Of a stretch of 5,053 bases of DNA, positions 1 through 5,053 are shown piece after piece (position 1 is the stretch's first letter; each line of letters opens with the position of its first letter). A program made the position numbers and the translations under genes. The notes below the pieces were generated by a model. The model was not told the DNA's origin and did not search any database. It saw nothing but the letters and a program-made list of their open reading frames with translations. The stretch comes from an uncultured Eubacteriaceae bacterium. GTDB taxonomy: Bacteria > Bacillota > Clostridia > Lachnospirales > CAG-274. The DNA is taken from assembly GCA_938042265.1 (NCBI GenBank), contig CALIRN010000034.1, positions 1 to 5,053 of the forward strand. Reading direction: 5' to 3'.

Positions 1-1966
1 TAATTACCACATCGGCAGCCTCTATAGCTGCATCGGAGCCTATACCGCCCATTGCAACACCTATATCGGCTCTTGCCAGTGCGGGTGCATCGTTAATACC
101 GTCGCCTACAAAGGCAATCCTCCTGTTTTTGTTTTCATTATACAGTTCCTCAACTTTGGCTACCTTATCCTGAGGCAAAAGCTGGGAATATACTCTGTTT
201 ACACCAAGCTGCGCTGCAGTTTTTTCTGCAATTTCACGCTTGTCACCTGTAAGCATAACGGTTTCAATTCCATTTTGATTAAGTATACTAACAGCCTTTT
301 CGCTGTCTTTTTTTATTTCATCGGACACAACCATGCTGCCAATAAACTCATTATCATATGCAACATAAATTACCGTACCTATGGCATCACATTGTCTGTA
401 GCTTATACCGTATTTTTCCATAAGATGTGAATTACCAGCAAGTACAGGCTTTTCATTAACGAACCCTTTAAGACCCATACCGCTTATTTCTTCAACCTTT
501 TCAGCATTAATATCCGTATTGCAGTAGTCAAGAACGGCTGCGGCTATGGGATGATTTGAGTATCTTTCCAGTGAGGCACAAAACTTAACGGCATCCTCGT
601 TTTCTGCCTGTGTTACCTTGAATACACCATGTGTAAGGGTACCTGTCTTGTCAAACACTGCAGTATCAAGCTTTGAAAGAGTTTGAATATAGTTGCTGCC
701 CTTTATAAGTATGCCCCTGCCTGACGCGGCCCCAAGTCCGCTGAAAAATGTAAGGGGAATTGATACTACCAACGCACAGGGACAGGAGGATACAAGGAAT
801 ACCAATGCCCTGTAAAGCCATATCTGCCACTCAAAGCCCATAACAACGGGTACAAAAAACAGCAGTACTGCTCCCAGACACACGATTGGTGTATATATCC
901 TTGCAAAGGAGGTTATAAAGCTTTCTGTTTCGGATTTATTGGCGGTTGCGCTTTCCACCATATCCATAATCTTTTTTACGGTTGTATTTTCGTATGTGGT
1001 TTCAACGGTGGCGTAAAGGATACTGCCCTCATTAATACTTCCGCTTAAAATCCTGTCGCCTGTTTTAACTCCAACCTTTTCGGACTCGCCTGTAAGGGCT
1101 GAGGTATCCAGTCGGCTTTCGCCCTTGGTAATTATACAATCAAGAGGTACTCTCTCTCCGTTTTTTATAACAATGCTGTCGCCTATAGCTGCCTTTTGTG
1201 GAGAAACCCTTGTAATATTTCCATTGCTGTCAACAAGGTTCATATATTCGGGCATAAGATTCATAAGCTCTTTAATTGAACGGGTTGAGCGATCAACCGC
1301 CATATCCTGAAAGAATTCGCCTATCTGATAAAATAGCATAACTGCTACAGCTTCTGGATATTCACCTATAACAAAAGCACCTATAGTTGCAATACTCATT
1401 AAAAAGTTTTCATCAAAAATACTGCCTCCTGCTATATTCCTTACGGCAGATAAAAGTACGTCGTAGCCGAATATCAGGTATGCCGCAACAAAAAGTGCAG
1501 GGTTATATTTATCGCCAAGCCCCATTACTGCAGCTGCCAATAAACCGCCGCCAAATATAAGCCTTAAAATACTTTTGAGAATAAATTTACTATCATTATT
1601 TCTATGACCGTGTTCATGTGAATGACTATGACCATGCTCATGATAGTGTTCGTGACCATGCTCATGGCAGTGTTCATGACCGTGCTCATGGGTGTGGAAA
1701 TGACCGCAGCCGCACTCATCATTAAGCTTCTCACCGGCATAATCGGATTTTTTAAAAACTTCAACATCTCTTTCGTACTTTTTAACAATCTTTGTAACCA
1801 TTTTTACAAGGCTGTCCGCATCAATATGGGTTGATATGGTCATTTCCTTGTTAATCATATTGAATGATGCCTTTTCCACTCCTTCCAGCTTATTTACGCC
1901 TGCCTCAATTTTAGCGGAGCAGTTGGGACAATTAAGGTCTTTAAGTATAAGCTTAATTTCACTCAC
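1..1966 (-). CDS. P1B-type heavy-metal-translocating ATPase (Zn/Cd/Pb/Co exporter, ZntA/CadA-like), 3' end missing
   Basis: This membrane pump should use ATP to expel soft divalent metals from the cytoplasm. The frame is open for 655 codons from GTG and runs off the left edge, so only the C-terminal tail with the last membrane helices is missing. In order: a ferredoxin-like HMA domain (residues 1-70) with LNCPNC, C13 and C16; a CGCG plus histidine-rich linker (85-121); membrane helices (about 130-220), with E205 at the place of the conserved membrane glutamate of ZntA; actuator TGES (292-295); CPC transport motif (395-397) followed by ALVVSIP, as in the Zn/Cd/Pb subgroup; phosphorylation motif DKTGT (D439); HP (472-473); TGD (573-575); GDGINDAP (621-628). 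The GTG start is supported by GAGGAGG seven bases upstream and lies two bases after the repressor stop. Copper transport is less likely given CPCALV plus the neighbouring Zn/Co-type sensor. Exact metal preference cannot be settled because the last helices lie outside the window. Confidence 0.96.
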   Translation of the reverse strand, partial: MSEIKLILKDLNCPNCSAKIEAGVNKLEGVEKASFNMINKEMTISTHIDADSLVKMVTKIVKKYERDVEVFKKSDYAGEKLNDECGCGHFHTHEHGHEHCHEHGHEHYHEHGHSHSHEHGHRNNDSKFILKSILRLIFGGGLLAAAVMGLGDKYNPALFVAAYLIFGYDVLLSAVRNIAGGSIFDENFLMSIATIGAFVIGEYPEAVAVMLFYQIGEFFQDMAVDRSTRSIKELMNLMPEYMNLVDSNGNITRVSPQKAAIGDSIVIKNGERVPLDCIITKGESRLDTSALTGESEKVGVKTGDRILSGSINEGSILYATVETTYENTTVKKIMDMVESATANKSETESFITSFARIYTPIVCLGAVLLFFVPVVMGFEWQIWLYRALVFLVSSCPCALVVSIPLTFFSGLGAASGRGILIKGSNYIQTLSKLDTAVFDKTGTLTHGVFKVTQAENEDAVKFCASLERYSNHPIAAAVLDYCNTDINAEKVEEISGMGLKGFVNEKPVLAGNSHLMEKYGISYRQCDAIGTVIYVAYDNEFIGSMVVSDEIKKDSEKAVSILNQNGIETVMLTGDKREIAEKTAAQLGVNRVYSQLLPQDKVAKVEELYNENKNRRIAFVGDGINDAPALARADIGVAMGGIGSDAAIEAADVVI
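1610..1705 (-). repeat. Four tandem 24-base units encoding His octads in the ATPase linker
   Basis: Residues 88-119 of the ATPase are four tandem octads of the form G-H-x-H-x-H-E-H (GHFHTHEH, GHEHCHEH, GHEHYHEH, GHSHSHEH), followed by one more GH. Histidine occupies every odd position from 89 to 121, 17 in 33 residues. The DNA units are also alike (most start GGT-CAT/CAC and end CAT-GA(A/G)-CA(C/T)), which suggests growth by tandem duplication. Such histidine stretches in metal transporters usually bind or buffer zinc, nickel or cobalt. A regulatory or metal-sensing role here is inference. Confidence 0.9.
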
Positions 1967-1968
1967 AG

Positions 1969-2289
1969 TTATTCCTCCTCATATCCGTTTTTATGCATAA
2001 TATGTTCAATACCCTTTTCAAGCAGAGCCGATACATGTTCATCATCAAGGGAATAAACAACTGCCTTGCCCTCTTTTCTGAATTTGACAATATCATTCTG
2101 CCTTAAAAGCCTTAGCTGATGAGATATGGCGGATTGTGTCATATCTACGACTTCAACCATATCGCTTACATTCATTTCTCTTTGGTAAAGGGCGTAAAGA
2201 ATTTTTATCCTTGTGGAATCGCCAAAAAGCTTGAAAAAATCCGCAAGGTCATAGCTCATTTCGTCTGAGAGCATATTTTTTTTATCCAT
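1969..2289 (-). CDS. ArsR/SmtB-family metal-responsive repressor (CzrA-like, predicted Zn/Co sensor)
   Basis: A 106-residue winged-helix repressor of typical family length, expected to act as a dimer that leaves its operator when metal binds. Residues 15-35 match the family start (LADFFKLFGDSTRIKILYAL). The recognition helix is around 50-63 (MTQSAISHQLRLLR), and the wing around 67-80 (IVKFRKEGKAVVYS). The C-terminal helix holds D83, H85, H96 and H99, the same D-x-H then H-x2-H spacing as the alpha-5 Zn/Co site of CzrA. The segment aligned with the cysteine-bearing ELCVCD motif of CadC and ArsR reads EMNVSD, so the Cd/Pb or arsenite site is absent. The ATG is preceded by GGGAGG. It is the first gene of an operon with the metal ATPase and likely represses both by binding the inverted repeats upstream. 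Metal identity is predicted, not shown. Confidence 0.94.
   Translation of the reverse strand: MDKKNMLSDEMSYDLADFFKLFGDSTRIKILYALYQREMNVSDMVEVVDMTQSAISHQLRLLRQNDIVKFRKEGKAVVYSLDDEHVSALLEKGIEHIMHKNGYEEE
1974..1980 (-). promoter_or_regulatory. Ribosome binding site that fixes the GTG start of the ATPase
   Basis: GAGGAGG lies seven bases before GTG and inside the last codons of the repressor gene, where it encodes part of the terminal Glu residues. It explains why a non-ATG start is used and indicates translational coupling of repressor and pump. Confidence 0.85.
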
Positions 2290-2296
2290 AGAAAAG

Positions 2297-2302
2297 CCTC
2301 CC
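2297..2302 (-). promoter_or_regulatory. Ribosome binding site of the ArsR-family repressor
   Basis: GGGAGG, seven bases before the ATG at 2289, at normal distance. It supports the chosen start. Confidence 0.8.
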
Positions 2303-2310
2303 TTATAATG

Positions 2311-2336
2311 CTTATATGTTCACTTGTTCATATTAA
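2311..2336 (-). promoter_or_regulatory. Secondary imperfect operator (12-2-12 arrangement)
   Basis: On the minus strand two copies of TGAACA two bases apart (plus-strand TGTTCA at 2317-2322 and 2325-2330) sit in flanking ATAT sequence. Read as a 12-2-12 inverted repeat, 8 of 12 arm positions pair; the inner arms (ATATG..CA / TG..CATAT) pair well and the AA steps do not. This is the usual geometry of SmtB/CzrA sites, and it shares half-sites with the perfect repeat just upstream. It lies in the 5' leader, directly before the ribosome binding site. Function as a second repressor site is inference. Confidence 0.5.
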
Positions 2337-2343
2337 CGCTAAA

Positions 2344-2380
2344 AATATATGAACAACGTATGCATTGTTGTTCATATATT
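2344..2380. promoter_or_regulatory. Perfect 14-base inverted repeat, predicted repressor operator
   Basis: Arms 2344-2357 and 2367-2380 are exact reverse complements (AATATATGAACAAC), separated by nine bases that include ATGCAT. They contain the TGAA...TTCA half-sites known for ArsR/SmtB-family operators. The repeat starts two bases downstream of the -10 box and covers the predicted transcription start near 2375, so a bound repressor would block RNA polymerase. TGAA to TTCA spacing is 17 bases, wider than the roughly 6 of the classical 12-2-12 sites. Confidence 0.8.
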
Positions 2381-2381
2381 C

Positions 2382-2410
2382 ATTATATTGTACTTTATTA
2401 AATTTGTCAA
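2382..2410 (-). promoter_or_regulatory. Consensus sigma-A promoter of the metal-efflux operon
   Basis: The -35 box TTGACA (2405-2410) and -10 box TATAAT (2382-2387) both match consensus fully and are separated by exactly 17 bases. The predicted start is near 2375, giving a leader of about 86 bases. The -35 box begins four bases after the mreB stop codon. A promoter this strong implies tight repression when metal is low, which fits the overlapping operator. Confidence 0.88.
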
Positions 2411-2413
2411 TAC

Positions 2414-3487
2414 TTATCTTGCGTTTCTTCTTGACCTGTTATTGTTTCCTGCGTTGCTCCTGCCCTTGCCCCATTTAAAAAACCAGGGACCTTTTTCACT
2501 GCTGTCGGCAGTTTCATACTCAATATATCTGCCGGTACCTATTGCAACACAGGATACCGCATCATCTGCAAGCACGGCATTAATGCCTGTTTTGTCCTTT
2601 ATAATTTTATCAAGGCCGTAAAGGAGTGAGCCGCCGCCTGTCATTACTATGCCTCTGTCGGATATATCGGCCGCAAGCTCCGGAGGCGTCTGCTCCAGTA
2701 CTGTATGGACAGCCTCAACAATAGCTTCAACGGACTCATGAAGCGCCTCATACATTTCATTGGAGGAAACGGTGATATTCATTGGCAGACCCGATACAAG
2801 ATTACGTCCTCTTACATCCATTGTTACCTCGGCGGTGCCCTCGTAGGCTGTGCCAATATTTATCTTAAGTGCCTCGGCAGTTCTTTCACCTATAAGCACA
2901 TTATGCTTTTTACGCATATAACGTACAATGGCATCGTCAAAATTATCACCTGCCACCTTGAGGGAATGGCTTACCACATTACCTCCAAGGGAGATAACCG
3001 CAACATCGGTTGTACCGCCGCCAATGTCCACAACCATGCTGCCACAGGCGCGGGAAATATCAATACCTGCACCGATAGCCGCAGCAATAGGCTCCTCAAT
3101 CAGGTATACCTGTCTTGCACCCGCACTGCGGGTTGCATCCTCAATGGCACGTCTTTCAACCTCGGTAATTTTGCTTGGTATACAAACTGCTATCCTTGGT
3201 CTTCGGAAGGTATGCCTGCCAACAACCTTTTCAATAAAATAGCGTATCATACGCTCCGTAATGTCAAAATCGGAGATAACGCCCTCTCTTAATGGTCTTA
3301 TGGCTACAATATTACCGGGTGTGCGTCCAAGCATACGTCTGGCATCCTCACCAACGGCAAGAATGGTGTTAGTGTTTTTCTCAATGGCTACAACAGAGGG
3401 CTCCTGTAAAACGATACCCTGTCCCTTCATATAAACAAGTACGCTTGCAGTACCCAAATCAATACCTATATCGGACCCAAGAAACAT
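2414..3487 (-). CDS. MreB/Mbl-family bacterial actin, cell-shape determinant
   Basis: An actin-fold ATPase that polymerises at the inner face of the membrane and guides lateral cell-wall synthesis. The 357-residue product has the phosphate-1 motif DIGIDLGTAS (6-15), EEP (131-133) near the catalytic site, phosphate-2 motif VVDIGGGTTD (152-161) and the adenosine motif IVMTGGGS (280-287). F94 in the loop RHTFRR may correspond to the membrane-inserting hydrophobic loop of other MreBs. The start at 3487 was chosen because AGGAG lies seven bases upstream and the protein then begins like its family; a longer in-frame start at 3514 has no such support. Length exceeds the usual 330-350 owing to a tail after Y324 that holds PWFFKW and a stretch rich in Arg and Asn. 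No mreC or mreD is visible; MreB, Mbl and MreBH cannot be told apart with confidence. Confidence 0.95.
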   Translation of the reverse strand: MFLGSDIGIDLGTASVLVYMKGQGIVLQEPSVVAIEKNTNTILAVGEDARRMLGRTPGNIVAIRPLREGVISDFDITERMIRYFIEKVVGRHTFRRPRIAVCIPSKITEVERRAIEDATRSAGARQVYLIEEPIAAAIGAGIDISRACGSMVVDIGGGTTDVAVISLGGNVVSHSLKVAGDNFDDAIVRYMRKKHNVLIGERTAEALKINIGTAYEGTAEVTMDVRGRNLVSGLPMNITVSSNEMYEALHESVEAIVEAVHTVLEQTPPELAADISDRGIVMTGGGSLLYGLDKIIKDKTGINAVLADDAVSCVAIGTGRYIEYETADSSEKGPWFFKWGKGRSNAGNNNRSRRNAR

Positions 3488-3494
3488 AGCAATT

Positions 3495-3499
3495 CTCCT
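3495..3499 (-). promoter_or_regulatory. Ribosome binding site that decides the mreB-like start
   Basis: AGGAG (within AAAAGGAGAA), seven bases before the ATG at 3487. It favours this start over the in-frame ATG nine codons upstream, whose reading would run through the site itself. Confidence 0.85.
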
Positions 3500-3533
3500 T
3501 TTGTAAATAAACATTCAAATTTCTGTCCTACTG

Positions 3534-3562
3534 ATTATATCACAGCTTGCAGAAAAAACCAA
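3534..3562 (-). promoter_or_regulatory. Extended -10 promoter of the mreB-like gene
   Basis: The -10 box TATAAT (3534-3539) is preceded by TGA, giving an extended -10 (TGnTATAAT). A partial -35 box TTGGTT (3557-3562) lies 17 bases upstream. The predicted start near 3527 gives a leader of about 40 bases. It faces away from the promoter of the CobD-like gene in the same 164-base intergenic region. Confidence 0.75.
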
Positions 3563-3582
3563 CATTATTTTTATAAAACCAC

Positions 3583-3611
3583 TTGAAATATTGATGATTT
3601 TAATTTACTAT
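3583..3611 (+). promoter_or_regulatory. Possible promoter of the CobD-like/GltD-like operon
   Basis: The -35-like TTGAAA (3583-3588, five of six matches) is followed after 17 bases by TACTAT (3606-3611, four of six). An overlapping TATATT (3609-3614) matches better but sits 20 bases away. This is the best candidate in the intergenic stretch, and weaker than the two other promoters in the window. No operator or riboswitch fold was recognised here. Confidence 0.4.
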
Positions 3612-3651
3612 ATTGTTAGGGAAAAAGTTTATCAAAAAAGGAAGTAATAAT

Positions 3652-4746
3652 ATGAGCAATACACAGGTACACGGCGGAGATTTGGACATAATTTCACGCC
3701 GTTACGGTATACCAAAGGAGGATATAGTAAACTTCAGCGGAAATGTAAATCCGCTGGGGCTGCCCGAAGAGGTAAAGGCGGCTGTAAGGGATAATTTATC
3801 AGTAATATGCGATTATCCCGATGTAAGCTATTTAAAACTCAGAGAGGCAATAGCCTCCTATACGGGTGCGGATATTGAAAGCCTTATTGTAGGCAACGGC
3901 TCCACAGAGCTTATTTCCACCTACATTAAAACCCTTTGTCCTAGGGAGTGTATAATAATATCTCCTGCTTATTCCGAATATCAGCGCGAAATTGAATTGA
4001 TAGGCGGCAATATCACTCTATTCCCTCTGCTGGAGGAGGAGGACTTTGTGCTTAACCTTGAAAGGCTTAAAGCTCTTATTACCGATTTAACGGATTTGGT
4101 AGTGCTGTGCAATCCCAATAATCCCACAGGCAGCTGCGTTACTGCGAATAGACTCAGGATGCTTCTGGATTGTCTTAAGGAGCATAACGCCTGCCTTATG
4201 ATAGACGAAACATATATTGAGTTTGCGGACAATGTAAAGGCTGTTTCTGCAATGCCGCTTACCTGCGAGTACACAAATTTGTTTATAATAAGGGGTACAT
4301 CAAAGTTTTTTTCCTGTCCGGGCTTAAGGCTTGGTTACAGTGCCTGCTCTGACATAGCACTGCGTGAGAAGGCTGCCTCCTATAAGGATCCATGGTCGGT
4401 AAACAGCTATGCGGAGCTTGCCGGCTGTGTAATGTTTGCAGCGGAGGACTTTATAAAAAGAACTCGCAGTCTTATTATATCGGAGCGTAATCGAATACGT
4501 TCGGAGCTTTTAAAATGGAAAAATATTAAGCTGTATGACACTCAGTCAAACTTTTTCCTTTTTAAACTGACAAGAGAGGATATAAGTGCAGCCGATATTT
4601 TTGAAAACCTTATTAATAAAAAACTGCTTGTAAGGGATTGTTCATCATTCCCTTATCTTGACGGACATTATATACGCTTTTGTATACAGCTCCCGCAGCA
4701 AAATGATATGCTTTTAAAGGAGCTTAAAGAGATAATTGAAAATTAA
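3652..4746 (+). CDS. CobD-like PLP-dependent enzyme (threonine-phosphate decarboxylase / HisC-type aminotransferase family)
   Basis: A fold-type I PLP enzyme of 364 residues, the usual length for CobD. CobD makes (R)-1-amino-2-propanol phosphate from L-threonine phosphate for the cobalamin nucleotide loop; HisC relatives transaminate histidinol phosphate. Visible motifs: HGG (7-9) and NFSGNVNPLG (27-36), typical of the CobD start; YPD (55-57); NPNNPTG (154-160), with N157 contacting PLP; DET (185-187); TSKFFSCPGLRLGY (216-229), where K218 should be the Schiff-base lysine; and R342 in YIRFCI as the probable carboxylate-binding arginine. KFF..PGLR resembles CobD more than HisC. The ATG at 3652 has GGAAG seven bases before it; an upstream in-frame TTG at 3613 lacks a site. 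The gene leads into a GltD-like gene 14 bases on, with no other cobalamin or histidine genes visible, so the substrate remains open. Confidence 0.85.
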   Translation: MSNTQVHGGDLDIISRRYGIPKEDIVNFSGNVNPLGLPEEVKAAVRDNLSVICDYPDVSYLKLREAIASYTGADIESLIVGNGSTELISTYIKTLCPRECIIISPAYSEYQREIELIGGNITLFPLLEEEDFVLNLERLKALITDLTDLVVLCNPNNPTGSCVTANRLRMLLDCLKEHNACLMIDETYIEFADNVKAVSAMPLTCEYTNLFIIRGTSKFFSCPGLRLGYSACSDIALREKAASYKDPWSVNSYAELAGCVMFAAEDFIKRTRSLIISERNRIRSELLKWKNIKLYDTQSNFFLFKLTREDISAADIFENLINKKLLVRDCSSFPYLDGHYIRFCIQLPQQNDMLLKELKEIIEN

Positions 4747-4751
4747 GGGGG
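4747..4751 (+). promoter_or_regulatory. Ribosome binding site of the GltD-like gene
   Basis: AAGGGGG begins in the stop codon of the preceding gene, and its G-run ends nine bases before the ATG at 4761. The 14-base gap has no room for a terminator, which supports cotranscription. Confidence 0.7.
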
Positions 4752-4760
4752 TTTTGACAA

Positions 4761-5053
4761 ATGACCAATCAAAACGAAAAAGAAAATTATGACAGTATGC
4801 CATTTACCATGAAGGAGGCCATTGCAGAGGCAAAGCGCTGTCTGCATTGCAAAAAGCCTATGTGTCGTACGGGGTGCCCTATTGAAAATGAAATACCCGA
4901 TTTTATTCACCAGCTTTCAAAGGGTAATTTGGGCGAAGCAAGAAATATACTTGCCGAAAAAACAAATCTGCCTGCGGTGTGCGGACGTGTATGCCCTCAC
5001 GAAACGCAGTGCGAGGGTCACTGTGTATTGGGCAAAAAGGGCAAGCCTATCAG
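4761..5053 (+). CDS. Glutamate synthase small-subunit-type (GltD/NfnB-like) NAD(P)H oxidoreductase, 5' part only
   Basis: Only the first 97 codons are present, with the frame open at the right edge. They form the N-terminal iron-sulfur domain of the GltD family: EAIAEAKRCLHCKKPMC begins at residue 19, with C27, C30, C35 and C39 in the pattern C-x2-C-x4-C-x3-C. Then follow GCPIENEIPDF (38-48), LPAVCGRVCP (70-79) and ETQCEGHCVLGKKG (81-94), whose C74, C78, C84 and C88 complete the ligands for two [4Fe-4S] clusters. All eight cysteines are intact. In this family the rest of the protein (normally 450-500 residues in all) binds FAD and NAD(P)H and passes electrons to glutamate synthase, or in NfnAB takes part in electron bifurcation with ferredoxin. 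Which role applies depends on sequence beyond the window. It probably shares an operon with the CobD-like gene. Confidence 0.93.
   Translation, partial: MTNQNEKENYDSMPFTMKEAIAEAKRCLHCKKPMCRTGCPIENEIPDFIHQLSKGNLGEARNILAEKTNLPAVCGRVCPHETQCEGHCVLGKKGKPI

Noticed and set aside
1564..1788. Minus-strand reading frame with a Met/Thr/Val-rich product
   Set aside because: It is the shifted frame of the ATPase histidine repeat; its periodic Met pattern comes from the CAT/GAG repeat in another frame, and it has no independent ribosome binding site.
1622..1834. Plus-strand hydrophobic small protein, toxin-like in composition
   Set aside because: Antisense to the ATPase linker. Its hydrophobic, Met-rich character is a by-product of antisense histidine codons (ATG from CAT).
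1..1966. Copper-exporting ATPase (CopA) assignment
   Set aside because: CPCALVVSIP, the membrane glutamate, and pairing with a Zn/Co-type ArsR repressor fit the Zn/Cd/Pb subgroup better.
2344..2380. Perfect inverted repeat read as a mobile-element end or attachment site
   Set aside because: It has no transposase, no target duplication and no partner end. Its half-sites and place on a promoter beside an ArsR-family gene explain it better as an operator.
2705..3292. Long plus-strand open frame of 195 codons
   Set aside because: It lies fully antisense to the well-supported MreB-type gene and shows no recognisable domain.
3488..3514. Nine-codon N-terminal extension of the MreB-like protein
   Set aside because: The extension would translate the AGGAG ribosome binding site of the downstream ATG, and family members begin near the later Met.
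3613..3651. Upstream TTG start adding 13 residues to the CobD-like protein
   Set aside because: There is no ribosome binding site before it, it overlaps the putative -10 region, and the ATG at 3652 has a good site and the usual family N-terminus.
3981..4274. Minus-strand open frame of 97 codons
   Set aside because: Antisense shadow of the CobD-like gene; Ser/Leu-rich low-complexity product without family features.

Overview
This 5,053-base window looks like the chromosome of a low-to-moderate-GC Firmicute, most likely a member of Clostridia. The signs are strong AGGAGG-type ribosome binding sites, near-consensus sigma-A promoters, and protein variants typical of that group. It carries five protein-coding genes, two of them cut by the window edges. 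I see no RNA gene, insertion sequence, CRISPR array or phage element. The assignment is inference from sequence style and cannot be taken to genus level.

Left part (1 to about 2410, minus strand): a metal-responsive efflux operon. It has a consensus promoter (TTGACA, 17-base spacer, TATAAT) and a perfect 14-base inverted repeat over the predicted transcription start. Next come an ArsR/SmtB-family repressor with a CzrA-like Asp/His zinc-cobalt site and, two bases after its stop codon, a P1B-type Zn/Cd/Pb/Co-exporting ATPase. The ATPase runs off the left edge with about 655 residues visible. Between its metal-binding domain and first membrane helices lies a striking linker with histidine at every second position over 33 residues, built from four tandem octads. 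Metal binding to the repressor should release the operator and allow expression of the pump.

Middle (2414 to 3487, minus strand): a complete MreB/Mbl-type actin homologue with its own extended -10 promoter. It has an unusual aromatic and arginine/asparagine-rich C-terminal tail. It stands alone, without mreC or mreD in view, and there is no convincing terminator before the metal operon.

Right part (3652 to 5053, plus strand): divergent from mreB, a PLP-dependent enzyme of the CobD/HisC group, most like CobD (threonine-phosphate decarboxylase). Fourteen bases after it starts a glutamate-synthase small-subunit-type (GltD/NfnB) flavoprotein, of which only the N-terminal iron-sulfur domain is in the window. 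The two probably form an operon, and no other cobalamin genes are visible.

The window is mostly ordinary housekeeping and metal homeostasis. The points most worth a second look are the periodic histidine linker, the promoter/operator layout and the MreB tail. I found no evidence of an undescribed multi-gene system.
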